A model generated the notes under the pieces. That model made no database searches. It was not told where the DNA came from and saw nothing but the letters and a program-made list of their open reading frames with translations. Made by a program: the position numbers and the translations under genes. A stretch of 64,000 bases of DNA from an uncultured Paracoccaceae bacterium (GTDB lineage: Bacteria > Pseudomonadota > Alphaproteobacteria > Rhodobacterales > Rhodobacteraceae): contig OY288157.1 of NCBI GenBank assembly GCA_958439195.1, positions 62,001 through 126,000 on the forward strand. The letters are read 5' to 3'. This document shows positions 16,518 to 25,127 of the stretch, piece after piece. Position 1 is the first letter of the stretch. The number at the start of each line of letters is the position of its first letter.

Positions 16518-17693
16518 GTGACACTTGCCCCCTATGCCTGCCAACCCGAGGAATCGCGTGGGCGGCTGTATCCTGAACGCATGTCATCCTTCCGCTCGCC
16601 GTTTCAGCGCGACCGGGATCGGATCATCCATTCCAGCGCCTTTCGCCGCCTAAAGCACAAGACGCAGGTTTTCGTGGAACACGAGGGCGACTATTACCGC
16701 ACCCGTCTGACCCATTCGATCGAGGTGGCGCAAGTGGCGCGCACGATTTCCGGGGTCTTGGGTCTGAACACCGATCTGGCCGAGGCCATAGCTTTGGCGC
16801 ATGACCTGGGCCATACGCCATTCGGCCACACCGGCGAAGATGCGCTGGGGGCGTTGATGGAACCCTTTGGCGGGTTCGACCATAACGCTCAGGCGCTGCG
16901 CATCGTGACGCGGCTTGAACGGCATTATGCCGATTTCGATGGGCTGAACCTGACATGGGAATCGCTGGAGGGGATTGCCAAGCATAACGGCCCGGTGCGC
17001 GGCCCGAATGCCGACAAGAAACATGACGGCCCCTTGCCCTATGCGCTGGCCGAGGTGAATGCCGCTTGGGATCTGGAATTGCACACCCATGCCAGCGCCG
17101 AGGCGCAGGTGGCGGCGATTGCCGATGATGTGGCCTATAGCCATCACGATCTGCATGATGGGCTGCGGTCCGGCCTGTTTTCCGAAGACGACCTGATGGA
17201 ATTGCCGGTTACGGGGCCAGCCTTTGAAGAGGTGGACCGGCTTTATCCCGGTCTTGACCGGATGCGCCGCCGGCATGAGGCGTTGCGCCGGGTGTTTGGC
17301 CGGATGGTTGAAGATGTGATCGCCGTGGCGCAGAACCGCCTGACCGCCGCACAGCCGAAATCGGTGGATGACATCCGGCACATGGGCACCACCGTGATCC
17401 GGTTTTCCAAGCCGCTGTATCAGGAACTCAAGGCGATCCGGTCCTTCCTGTTTCACCGCATGTATCGCGCGCCGTCGGTCATGGCCGAACGGGCCAAGGT
17501 GACGCGGGTGGTCAACGACCTGTTTCCGCTGTTCATGGCGCAGCCTGATTTGTTGCCTGCGGAATGGGGCGCGGATGTCGCGGCGGCACAGGATGCGGTG
17601 ACATTGGCGCGGATTGTGGCGGATTACGTGGCTGGAATGACAGATCGCTTCGCCATTCAGGAACATGCCCGCCTGATCGGCGGGGGGGCCTGA
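16518..17693 (+). CDS. dgt: dGTPase-like HD hydrolase (deoxyguanosine triphosphate triphosphohydrolase)
   Basis: A 391-residue HD-domain phosphohydrolase that splits dNTPs into nucleoside and triphosphate. The HD metal site is H66 in 'RLTHSIEVAQVART' and HD at 95-96 in 'ALAHDLGHTPFGHTGE', with D145 or nearby later in the fold. The 'FRSPFQRDRDRIIHSSAFRRL' start motif is typical. A GTG at 16518 is chosen as start because it gives the N terminus expected for the family ('TLAPYACQPEESRGR'); in-frame ATGs further upstream overlap the divergent Fe-S carrier gene. It belongs to the dGTPase-like type 2 subgroup. Confidence 0.9.
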   Translation: MTLAPYACQPEESRGRLYPERMSSFRSPFQRDRDRIIHSSAFRRLKHKTQVFVEHEGDYYRTRLTHSIEVAQVARTISGVLGLNTDLAEAIALAHDLGHTPFGHTGEDALGALMEPFGGFDHNAQALRIVTRLERHYADFDGLNLTWESLEGIAKHNGPVRGPNADKKHDGPLPYALAEVNAAWDLELHTHASAEAQVAAIADDVAYSHHDLHDGLRSGLFSEDDLMELPVTGPAFEEVDRLYPGLDRMRRRHEALRRVFGRMVEDVIAVAQNRLTAAQPKSVDDIRHMGTTVIRFSKPLYQELKAIRSFLFHRMYRAPSVMAERAKVTRVVNDLFPLFMAQPDLLPAEWGADVAAAQDAVTLARIVADYVAGMTDRFAIQEHARLIGGGA

Positions 17694-17719
17694 TCGGGCG
17701 TGGCGACTGACAACCAGGT

Positions 17720-18205
17720 TCAGACGGACCGGCGATAAGCCGCGACCCAGATCATTGCCAGCAAGGCCGACAGGATCACGTTCCAGCCTGCCATCGAAAT
17801 GCCGAACATCGACCAGGCGATGGCGTCACAACGCACCACAGCCCCCACGGCCACATCGGGGTTCAGCAGATCAGAGGTGGAAAGCCCGCTGATCGACCCT
17901 GCGGTGCAAGAGGCAAGCCCTTCCCACCACTTCTGTTCGACGCCCACATGAAAGGCGCCGATGGCGGCGCTGGCCAGGGCAGCAAGCGACCCGACAAGCG
18001 GCAGGATGCGACCAAGGATGCCGCGCGTCAGGATCAGCGCAAGGATGCCGATCCCGATGGCCGCCGCATGGGGCCAGCGTTGCCAGATGCAAAGCTGGCA
18101 GGGCGCAAGCCCGCCAAGGTATTGAAAGGCAAAGGCCCCCAACAGAATCGCGGCAGACCCGCCTGCGGCAATCAGGATGGCAAAACGGCGGTGGTCGGTC
18201 GTCAT
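17720..18205 (-). CDS. dsbB: Disulfide bond formation protein B family
   Basis: A 161-residue inner membrane protein that reoxidises DsbA and passes electrons to quinone. Four membrane spans are visible. The first periplasmic loop has the CQLC pair at 36-39 and the second loop has C100 and C126. AGGAG precedes the ATG at 18205; the longer open frame (to 18295) lacks a signal. No dsbA is in the window. It is convergent with the dGTPase gene and divergent from the metallopeptidase gene. Confidence 0.92.
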   Translation of the reverse strand: MTTDHRRFAILIAAGGSAAILLGAFAFQYLGGLAPCQLCIWQRWPHAAAIGIGILALILTRGILGRILPLVGSLAALASAAIGAFHVGVEQKWWEGLASCTAGSISGLSTSDLLNPDVAVGAVVRCDAIAWSMFGISMAGWNVILSALLAMIWVAAYRRSV

Positions 18206-18450
18206 GATATGCTCCTGCACGCGTGGCCTGAAATGCGGCCAGGGCGGGCTGTGTGTGCTTTGGGCGCAGAATGACCATCGGCAGGGCAAAGGCAAGCCAA
18301 CCCAACGGGAACGTGACCTTGGTCAGCGGCGTTAGACTGGGCTGCGTCGGCCTTGCGGGCGCGGGCGCATGACGCGGCGGGAAAGTTTGTCCTTTGGCTG
18401 CGACGGGTGTGGATGTTAAGCAAGGCGAACAGGGCCGAAGGGGTGCAGAT

Positions 18451-19308
18451 ATGGAATGGCGCGGACGCCGGGGCAGCCGGAACATCGAAGATCGCCGCAT
18501 GTCGGGCGGCGGTGGTGGCGGTGGCCGTGGGGCCGGAATCGGCGGGGCTGGCGTGATCGTCGTGCTGCTGTTGGGCTGGTTCCTGGGCGTCGACGTGACC
18601 CCCCTGTTGCAGGGCCAACCCGGCGTGACCGCCGATGCGCCGACCGAGTTGACCGCCGAGGATCAGGCCATGGGCGAGTTCGTCTCTGTCACGCTGGCCG
18701 ATACCGAAGAGGTCTGGGCTGCCCTGTTCCGCGAACAGTTGGGGCGCGACTATCGGCCTACGACGCTCGTGTTGTTCAAGGGCTATACGCAATCCGGCTG
18801 TGGCGGCGCGTCCGAGGCGACAGGGCCGTTCTACTGCCCCACCGATCGCAAGGTCTATCTGGATACCGGGTTCTTTACCGTGCTGGATCAGCGCATGGGG
18901 GCCGGTGGTGATTTCGCCGCCGCCTATGTCGTGGCACATGAGGTAGGCCACCACGTGCAGAACGAATTGGGTGTTCTGGAACAGACCACCCGCCTGCGCC
19001 AACAGGTCGATCAGGTGCAGGGCAACGAAATTTCTGTCCGGGTCGAGTTGATGGCTGATTGCCTTGCAGGCATCTGGGCGCGCGAGGTGGATGCGCGGTT
19101 CGGGTCCATCGAACGGGGCGATATCGAAGAAGCGATGAACGCCGCCGCCCAAATCGGCGATGACACGCTACAGCGCGAGGCAGGCCGCCGACCGATGCCC
19201 GACAGCTTTACCCACGGGACCAGCGAACAGCGGATGCGCTGGTTCGAGACGGGCCTGCAAACCGGCCAGATCGAGGCCTGCGACACCTTTCAGACGCAGG
19301 ATCTTTGA
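18451..19308 (+). CDS. YpfJ-type putative neutral zinc metallopeptidase
   Basis: A 285-residue membrane-anchored protein of the YpfJ/KPN_02809 family. It opens with 'MEWRGRRGSRNIEDRR', which is typical, then a Gly-rich linker and one membrane span (AGVIVVLLLGWFLGV). The metallopeptidase motif HEVGHH is at 163-168 and the third ligand probably lies in 'VELMADCLAGIWA'. Two cysteines near residues 117 and 129 may form a disulfide in the periplasmic domain. Function is unknown in vivo. AAGGGG lies 7 nt before the ATG. tRNA-Leu follows 66 bp downstream. Confidence 0.88.
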   Translation: MEWRGRRGSRNIEDRRMSGGGGGGGRGAGIGGAGVIVVLLLGWFLGVDVTPLLQGQPGVTADAPTELTAEDQAMGEFVSVTLADTEEVWAALFREQLGRDYRPTTLVLFKGYTQSGCGGASEATGPFYCPTDRKVYLDTGFFTVLDQRMGAGGDFAAAYVVAHEVGHHVQNELGVLEQTTRLRQQVDQVQGNEISVRVELMADCLAGIWAREVDARFGSIERGDIEEAMNAAAQIGDDTLQREAGRRPMPDSFTHGTSEQRMRWFETGLQTGQIEACDTFQTQDL

Positions 19309-19374
19309 TGGCATTTTCTGTGCGCTCCGCCCGTTGACGCCGCGCCGGTCACAGGGTAGACCGCTCTTCAGGTG

Positions 19375-19458
19375 GCCCGAGTGGCGGAATGGTAGACGCA
19401 GCGGATTCAAAATCCGCCATCGCAAGATGTGTCGGTTCGAGTCCGACCTTGGGCACCA
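19375..19458 (+). tRNA. tRNA-Leu (anticodon CAA)
   Basis: An 84-nt class II tRNA with the CCA end encoded. The acceptor stem GCCCGAG pairs with CTTGGGC, the anticodon stem GCGGA/TCCGC encloses loop TTCAAAA with CAA at 19408-19410, a variable arm (CATCGCAAGATG) follows, and the T arm GTCGGTTCGAGTCCGAC closes it. The codon read is UUG. Confidence 0.97.
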
Positions 19459-19543
19459 CTTATCAACGACATTGATCTGTAATCCGCCGTGATTTCGCGC
19501 GTGCCGCGCAAGACGGGCATAGTTTTCCTGCGCGATTGATTGC

Positions 19544-21442
19544 CTATGCCGATGCGGCCCTGAGATCGCTGTTGGGCGACTGGCGGTTTTGGGCGCGATG
19601 CAGCAGGTCGGAAAGATCGTCAAAGACGATGGGTTTGGGCAGATGTTCGTCAAAGCCCGACGCAAGGTATGACCTGATATCGTCGGCCATCACATTGGCG
19701 GTGACAGCCACCGCCAAAGGCAGTTGACCCTGCCGGGCGGCATCAATCCGGCGCAGTTCGTGCAGCGTTTCCACACCGCCCATATCGGGCATGTTGATGT
19801 CGATCAGATAGATATCGAACCTGTCCCCTTGCGCAAGGGCGATGGCCGCCGCACCGCTTTCGGCCATTACCGGGGTGATCCCAAGTTCGATGAGAAAGGC
19901 CTCCAGCACCAGACGGTTTATCTCATCATCATCAACGCAAAGGATGCGCATTCCATCCGGCCCGGCAAAGGCAGGGACAATGGCGGGGGCGGGGCTTGGG
20001 GTGGGGGCGGGGCTTGGGCTATGCGGCAGTGCTGTCGTTGCGGGACCGGATTCGGTGCGCAGAGGGGCGTCTGTTGCGTCCATAGGCAGGATCACATCGA
20101 CCCGTGTGCCCGAGTCCGGCGTGCTTTGAACCTCGACCCGGCCGTCCATCGCCTCGACCAGCATCTTTACGATGCTCATGCCAAGGCCGGTGCCACCGAA
20201 CTGCCGCGTAGTGCCAGCCGTGGCCTGCCGGAACGGTTCGAACAGGTGACGCACCTGATCCTCTGACATGCCGATACCGGTATCAATGACCGAGATACGG
20301 ATCTGGTCTGGCTCTGTGGTTGCGGTGGAAACGGAAATCTCGCCCTCGGCGGTGAACTTTACCGCGTTGGCAAGGATATTGTGCAAGATCTGCCCCAAAC
20401 GGGTTGGATCACCCCTGCGCCATGCCGCAAGGCCGGGCGCGGATGAAACGCGCAGCACAACCGCCTTTTCGGCGGCCATGGCCCGATACTGCGCGGCAAG
20501 GCCATCGACCAGATCGGGCAGATGGAAGGGGATCACCTCAAGCTCGACCGCGCCATTGTCAAGTTTGGCGAAGTTCAGCACGTCATCCACCACGGTCTTG
20601 AGCAAGGCCGCCGATGATTGCAGATCCCGCAACGTCTTTGCCCCTGCTTCGCCCGCGACATGCCCCGACAAGACGCGCGTCAGGCCAACGATCCCATTCA
20701 GGGGCGTGCGAAGTTCATGGTTGATCTGGGAAAAGAACCGCGTGCGCTGCCGCAGGATTTCGTCGCTCTGCGCCCGTGCGCGGCGCAGATCATCGCTAAG
20801 TGCGCTTTCACGAATGATGATCAGCGCAAAGCCCAGATACAGCGATGACGCGGAAAGGACAAAGGCAATCACCGACGAGGCCAGCACAAACCATTGCGCC
20901 GGATCGAAGGTGGCCAGCAGCAACAGCCTTACACCATAGGCGCAGCCGATCAGGAAAAAAGGCGCAGTTACCAGAATTCGGTTTCTGCGCGATGCCGTGG
21001 TCGCCATCGACCACAGGCTGGCGGCGGCCACAAAGCCAACCACGCTGTTGACCACCGATGTGCTGATGATCAGCATGGCCGCGCTTTGGAACAACACCGC
21101 CAGGAGCCAATGGCCAAGGCACAGCACGGCAGCGCCGATCAGGACAGACCGCTCTGCCGGGTGCGGGCGCACAGAGACGTAAAGCGACAGATAGGCAAAG
21201 ACGATGCCGAAATGCGCGCCAGTGATGATGAAGACAGCCGTCAGGACAAAGGGGGCGTCCTGCGATAGGAAAACCCCGACCGCTGACAGGATCAACGCGG
21301 CGAGGCTTGCCGCAAAAAGATTGGCAGCATGACGAAACCGTTCGGTCCAGGCACCGCGCAGGAACGCGGCCAGACAACCCGCGAAGATCAAAAGGATGCA
21401 CGCAACAGCAACCAGGATCCGGATATCCACGGATGTCGTCAT
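19544..21442 (-). CDS. Hybrid sensor histidine kinase/response regulator
   Basis: A 632-residue membrane hybrid kinase. Residues about 8-210 have six or seven membrane spans and no clear periplasmic sensor domain, so it senses within or near the membrane. A short coiled segment (212-235) leads to the dimerisation/phosphoacceptor box 'INHELRTPLNGIVG' with H242. The ATPase domain has the N box 'NILANAVKFTAEG', 'DTGIGM' at 387-392 and 'FGGTGLGMSIV'. A Pro-rich linker (472-490) joins the C-terminal receiver domain with acidic cluster 'VDDDE' and phosphoacceptor D548 in LIDINMPDMGG. The stimulus is unknown. No separate response regulator or Hpt gene is nearby, so the output partner is elsewhere. 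Confidence 0.93.
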   Translation of the reverse strand: MTTSVDIRILVAVACILLIFAGCLAAFLRGAWTERFRHAANLFAASLAALILSAVGVFLSQDAPFVLTAVFIITGAHFGIVFAYLSLYVSVRPHPAERSVLIGAAVLCLGHWLLAVLFQSAAMLIISTSVVNSVVGFVAAASLWSMATTASRRNRILVTAPFFLIGCAYGVRLLLLATFDPAQWFVLASSVIAFVLSASSLYLGFALIIIRESALSDDLRRARAQSDEILRQRTRFFSQINHELRTPLNGIVGLTRVLSGHVAGEAGAKTLRDLQSSAALLKTVVDDVLNFAKLDNGAVELEVIPFHLPDLVDGLAAQYRAMAAEKAVVLRVSSAPGLAAWRRGDPTRLGQILHNILANAVKFTAEGEISVSTATTEPDQIRISVIDTGIGMSEDQVRHLFEPFRQATAGTTRQFGGTGLGMSIVKMLVEAMDGRVEVQSTPDSGTRVDVILPMDATDAPLRTESGPATTALPHSPSPAPTPSPAPAIVPAFAGPDGMRILCVDDDEINRLVLEAFLIELGITPVMAESGAAAIALAQGDRFDIYLIDINMPDMGGVETLHELRRIDAARQGQLPLAVAVTANVMADDIRSYLASGFDEHLPKPIVFDDLSDLLHRAQNRQSPNSDLRAASA

Positions 21443-21652
21443 CTAAGCCCTTTTCCCCGCAGTTCCGGGTTGACCTTGCATCAAACCGCCAGAAAACCGT
21501 GGCCTTTTCATGGCCTTTCAGTCCCCGCCGATGCGACATGCAAAACCTGTGCCGTCTTTGCAAGCCGAGCATCGCACCTGTCCGGGCAGGTGCAAGGGGT
21601 GAAGCACCATCCGGCTACAAAAGTGACGATGTGGTGTGCAGGGGTAGCCTGG

Positions 21653-22255
21653 CTATGGGGCATGTCCTGCCCGCGCGGCGCGCCAGGCTGCCCAGTCTTC
21701 GGGCGTGTCGAGATCGGTCGTGGCATGGTGGTCGGGCAAAGCGATCAGCCGCATCCGGGCGCGGTGGCGGACCAGCACCGCCCGCGCGCCTTCATCACCT
21801 TTCAACGTCATCAGATCATCGCGCAGATCGGGCGGCAAACAGACCGGATGGCCGGGTGTGCCATCACAGTCCGCACCGCGCAGGATGGCCTGGGGTTCCT
21901 GCGCCCAGGCGTCGCGCAGCGTGATAAGGTCTTTGGCGGTGATGTCGGGCAGGTCGGCCAGCAGCAGCATCACACCCGCATGTCTGGGGATGCTGGCCAA
22001 CCCCGCCACAAGGCTGGCTGCCATGCCCTGCGCGGGATCGGGGACGGTGACACACTGTGCGGCCAGCCCGCGCAGGGCGGCCTGGCGGTTCGGTCGGTCC
22101 GGCGGCAGGGCGACCGTCACCGGCAGGCCGGTGGCCAGTGCAGCCTTTGTGATCCGCGCCAGTTGCGGGGCGCCGTCCACCTGTTCAAGAAGTTTGTCGC
22201 CACCGCGCATACGCGACGACGATCCGGCCGCAAGGATCAGGATATGGGGCTGCAT
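21653..22255 (-). CDS. MobA-like nucleotidyltransferase
   Basis: A 200-residue NTP transferase. The signature 'ILILAAGSSSRMRGGDKLLE' near the N terminus is the nucleotide-binding loop of the MobA/MocA fold; 'LLLADLPDIT' carries the metal Asp, and 'PGHPVCLPPDL' and 'DLDTPEDW' match the C-terminal part. The closest named relatives make molybdopterin cytosine dinucleotide (MocA), but substrates differ across the family. No molybdoenzyme or XdhC gene lies nearby, so the product is not settled. Confidence 0.85.
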   Translation of the reverse strand: MQPHILILAAGSSSRMRGGDKLLEQVDGAPQLARITKAALATGLPVTVALPPDRPNRQAALRGLAAQCVTVPDPAQGMAASLVAGLASIPRHAGVMLLLADLPDITAKDLITLRDAWAQEPQAILRGADCDGTPGHPVCLPPDLRDDLMTLKGDEGARAVLVRHRARMRLIALPDHHATTDLDTPEDWAAWRAARAGHAP

Positions 22256-22545
22256 GGCGCAACCCTTCCAAGCGCGGCGCCGCGCGTCAAGCGGTGATCT
22301 GATTGCGCGGGCTTGCGCCCGCAGTCCTTTTGCCTCGCCTGCGCGCTTGCGCGCTTCGGCTCAGGGGTGGGGGCGCTTCGCCCCCCACGCCCCCAAAGGG
22401 TATTTGAGCCAAGATGAAATTGGCGAGGTTCTTCGGCAAGGGGGCCGGAAAGGGGGCCGGAAAGGGCATCAACGCGGGCCTGGGCCATTCTGGTGGCCAG
22501 ACCGAAGTTTGCCTCCCGCCGCGCATGCACGCGGCGGGGGCGGCA
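22256..22545. other. Intergenic region with hairpins and a dispersed element copy
   Basis: About 290 bp with GC-rich hairpins: GCGGGC-TTGC-GCCCGC at 22307-22322 and a GTGGGGGCG/CGCCCCCCAC stem near 22367-22388. The 22-nt element copy B follows directly at 22398. No gene is supported, although a 75-codon open frame starts inside the element. Confidence 0.5.
22398..22419 (+). repeat. Dispersed 22-nt intergenic element, copy B
   Basis: GGGTATTT-GA-GCCAAGATGAAA. It lies 126 nt past the stop codon of the GcvT-type dehydrogenase on the opposite strand and is preceded by GC-rich hairpins and CCCCCAAA. Confidence 0.85.
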
Positions 22546-24972
22546 TCACCCGCGCATCCTGGTGCCACCCGCATCCCAAAGGGGCGCGAGGTGGACGGTG
22601 GCCTTGCGGCGTTCGCCCAGGATCTCGATCTCGCATTCTAGGCCGTCGGTGATGGCGTCGGCGGGCAAAAAGCCCATTGCGACGGATTTGTCGGTCCAGT
22701 GGCTGTAACCGCCGCTGGTGCAATAGCCCACCACCGCGCCGTTCAGCCAGATCGGCTCCCATGCCACGACATCGGCATCCGTGGCATCCACCACAAAGCT
22801 GACAAGGCGGCGCTTGGGACCGGCGGCCTTTTCTGCTGTTGCCGCCGCTTTGCCGATCCAGTCGGCATCCTTGTTCCACCGGATAAACCGATCGAGACCG
22901 GTTTCGCAGGGCGTGTAATCCGGGCTGAATTCGCGGCCCCAAGAGCCGAACCATTTGTCGAGACGCAAGCTCATCATCGCGCGCATCCCGAAGGGGCGCA
23001 GACCCAGATCCTTGCCCGCTTCGGACAGCACGTCCCAGAGATGGCGCACCGACATGTGATCGGTGAAGATCTCATAGCCCAGATCGGCGGTGTAGCTGAC
23101 GCGCTGGACGATGCAATTGGCCATGCCCACCGTCATGCGTTTCACATCCATGAACTTGAACGCCTCGGCCGACACATCTGCCCGCGTGACGCGAGAAAGA
23201 AGTTCGCGCGCGTTTGGCCCCGCGATCTGGAAACCGGACCGTGCGTCCGAAATGTTTTCAACCCGCACGCCATCCATCATGTTCATGTCGAACCAGCGGC
23301 CATGCCAGCCCTGCGCGCCATAGCTGGCGGTCAGTTGGAATTCCTGCTCCGACAGGCAGGACACGGTGAAATCGCCAAAGATCTTGCCGGAATGCGCCAG
23401 CATCGGCGTCAGCGACAGGCGGCCCGGCTTTGGGATGGTGCCGGCCATGATCCGGTCCAGCCAGGCGCGGGCATTGGGGCCGGTCACGCGGTATTTGCCG
23501 AAATTCTGCACCTCGTTGATGCCAACCGCTTCACGCACGGCCATGACTTCCTGACGGGTGGCTTCCCAGGCGTTGGAGCGTTTGAAGGACGGTTCTTCAT
23601 AGCGCGCCTCACCTGGCAGGGCGTGGTAGTTGACCACTTCCAGCCCGTATTGCTGGCCCCAGACGGCATTCATTCCATCAAACACCTCATACATCGGTGT
23701 GGTGCGGAAGGGCCGGGCGGCGGGGCGTTCCTCATTCGGGTAGGAAACGCTGAACCGCATCTGATAGTTTTCGATCACCTTCGGCACGGTATAGCCGGGG
23801 CTTGTCCAGCCACCAAAACGGGCAACGTCAAAGCCGCGGGGGTCACGCTCTACCTCGCCGTGGATCATCCATTGCGCCAGCGCGAGACCCATGCCCCCAC
23901 CTTGGCTGAACCCCGCCATCACGGCGCAGGCCGACCAATAGTTGCGCAGGCCCGGCACGGGGCCGATCAGGGGGTTGCCATCTGGGGCAAAGGTAAAGGG
24001 GCCGTGGATCACCCGCTTGACGCCCGACCGTTCCAGCACCGGAAAGCGGCGATAAGCGAAATTGACGCTGTCTTCGATCTTGTCGAATTGTTCGTTCAGC
24101 AGTTCATGGCCGAAATCCCACGGCGTGCCATCGACCGACCAGGGTTCGCAGGGCTTTTCATAGAACCCGATGCACAGGCCGCGGCCTTCCTGGCGAAGAT
24201 AGCTTTCACCGCCCGGGTCCATCACATGCGGGAATTCGCGCCCCGATTTCAGGATGTCCATGATTTCCGGGATGTCATCGGTGACCAGATACTGGTGCGC
24301 CATCGGCAAGAGCGGCAGGTAAACCCCCGCCATCGCCCCGATTTCGCGCGCCCACAACCCACCCGCGTTGACCAGATGTTCGGCGATGATCGTGCCTTTT
24401 TCGGTGACCACCTCCCAGGATCCGTCGGGGCGCGGGTTGGTTTCCAGCACGCGGTTGTGCAGCACGATCTCGGCTCCGCCCATGCGGGCGGCCTTGGCAT
24501 AGGCGTGGGTGGTGCCGGACGGGTCAAGGTGGCCATCCAGCGGGTCATAAAGTGCGCCGATAATGCCTTCGAGGTTGACCATCCCATCGGTCAGTTTGTG
24601 AATTTCCTCTGGCCCCAGAATTTCGGTATCCAGCCCCATATAGCGGTGCTTGGCGCGCTCGGCCTTGAGCATTTCGAACCGCGCCATGTTGTCGGCCAGC
24701 GTGATGCCACCCACATGGTGCAACCCGCAGGACATGCCAGTGATGGCCTCCAGCTCCTTGTAAAGGCGGATGGTATAGCCTTGCAGCGCCGCCATATTGG
24801 TGTCGCCGTTCAGGGTGTGGAACCCCCCCGCCGCGTGCCAGGTGGAACCGGAGGTCAGTTCGGACCGTTCCACCAGCATCACATCGGACCAGCCAAGTTT
24901 CGTCAGATGGTAAAGGACCGAGCAGCCGACGACACCGCCGCCGATCACAAGCACTCGGGTATGGGTTTTCAT
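22546..24972 (-). CDS. GcvT-family FAD-dependent dehydrogenase (dimethylglycine/sarcosine dehydrogenase-like)
   Basis: An 808-residue fusion of a DAO-type FAD domain (about 1-390) with a glycine-cleavage T-like folate domain (about 430-800). The FAD fold is 'VLVIGGGVVGCSVLYHL' near the start, with the flavin-linked region 'TSGSTWHAAGGFHTL' at about 41-55. The C-terminal part has 'PMYEVFDGMNAVWGQQYGLEV', 'KYRVTGPNARAWLDRIMAG' and 'AWEPIWLNGAVVGYCTSGGYSHW'. These enzymes oxidatively demethylate N-methyl amino acids and hand the one-carbon unit to tetrahydrofolate. The substrate could be dimethylglycine, sarcosine or a related methylated amine. AGGGAG precedes the ATG at 24972, and an inverted repeat overlaps this leader. 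It is downstream of, but terminated from, a branched-chain-type ABC operon. Confidence 0.88.
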   Translation of the reverse strand: MKTHTRVLVIGGGVVGCSVLYHLTKLGWSDVMLVERSELTSGSTWHAAGGFHTLNGDTNMAALQGYTIRLYKELEAITGMSCGLHHVGGITLADNMARFEMLKAERAKHRYMGLDTEILGPEEIHKLTDGMVNLEGIIGALYDPLDGHLDPSGTTHAYAKAARMGGAEIVLHNRVLETNPRPDGSWEVVTEKGTIIAEHLVNAGGLWAREIGAMAGVYLPLLPMAHQYLVTDDIPEIMDILKSGREFPHVMDPGGESYLRQEGRGLCIGFYEKPCEPWSVDGTPWDFGHELLNEQFDKIEDSVNFAYRRFPVLERSGVKRVIHGPFTFAPDGNPLIGPVPGLRNYWSACAVMAGFSQGGGMGLALAQWMIHGEVERDPRGFDVARFGGWTSPGYTVPKVIENYQMRFSVSYPNEERPAARPFRTTPMYEVFDGMNAVWGQQYGLEVVNYHALPGEARYEEPSFKRSNAWEATRQEVMAVREAVGINEVQNFGKYRVTGPNARAWLDRIMAGTIPKPGRLSLTPMLAHSGKIFGDFTVSCLSEQEFQLTASYGAQGWHGRWFDMNMMDGVRVENISDARSGFQIAGPNARELLSRVTRADVSAEAFKFMDVKRMTVGMANCIVQRVSYTADLGYEIFTDHMSVRHLWDVLSEAGKDLGLRPFGMRAMMSLRLDKWFGSWGREFSPDYTPCETGLDRFIRWNKDADWIGKAAATAEKAAGPKRRLVSFVVDATDADVVAWEPIWLNGAVVGYCTSGGYSHWTDKSVAMGFLPADAITDGLECEIEILGERRKATVHLAPLWDAGGTRMRG

Positions 24973-24981
24973 GGGGGACTC

Positions 24982-24998
24982 CCTGCATTGATTGCAGG
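24982..24998. promoter_or_regulatory. Inverted repeat next to the ribosome site of the GcvT-type gene
   Basis: CCTGCA-TTGAT-TGCAGG, a perfect 6-bp inverted repeat with a 5-nt spacer. It starts about 10 nt upstream of the start codon on the minus strand and overlaps the AGGGAG site, so it could be an operator or an mRNA hairpin that controls translation. Confidence 0.45.
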
Positions 24999-25036
24999 CA
25001 GATTGGCCGCAAGCAGGGCGCGGCGGCATGTTGGTT

Positions 25037-25056
25037 TGCGACACGGATATGTCGCA
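25037..25056. promoter_or_regulatory. Putative operator upstream of the GcvT-type gene
   Basis: TGCGACA-CGGATA-TGTCGCA, perfect 7-bp arms with a 6-nt spacer, 65-85 nt upstream of the GcvT-type start and so near the expected promoter. The binder is not known; the GlxA/GbdR-like regulator at 31731 is a candidate by context only. Confidence 0.5.
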
Positions 25057-25074
25057 TGTGAAAATCGGCTGCGG

Positions 25075-25108
25075 CAAAGCAAAAGGGGCGCCCGCTGGGG
25101 CGCCCCTT
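25075..25108 (-). terminator. Terminator at the end of the ABC transporter operon
   Basis: On the minus strand a perfect 11-bp stem (AAGGGGCGCCC, loop CAGC, GGGCGCCCCTT) is followed by TTGCTTTG. It comes 20 nt after the permease stop, so the GcvT-type gene needs its own promoter. Confidence 0.85.
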
Positions 25109-25127
25109 GGTCAGACGGACTGGCGCG

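Noticed and set aside
22414..22641. A 75-codon plus-strand frame that starts at the ATG in element copy B.
   Set aside because: Overlaps the 3' end of the GcvT-type gene and the element itself; no ribosome site or protein-like composition.
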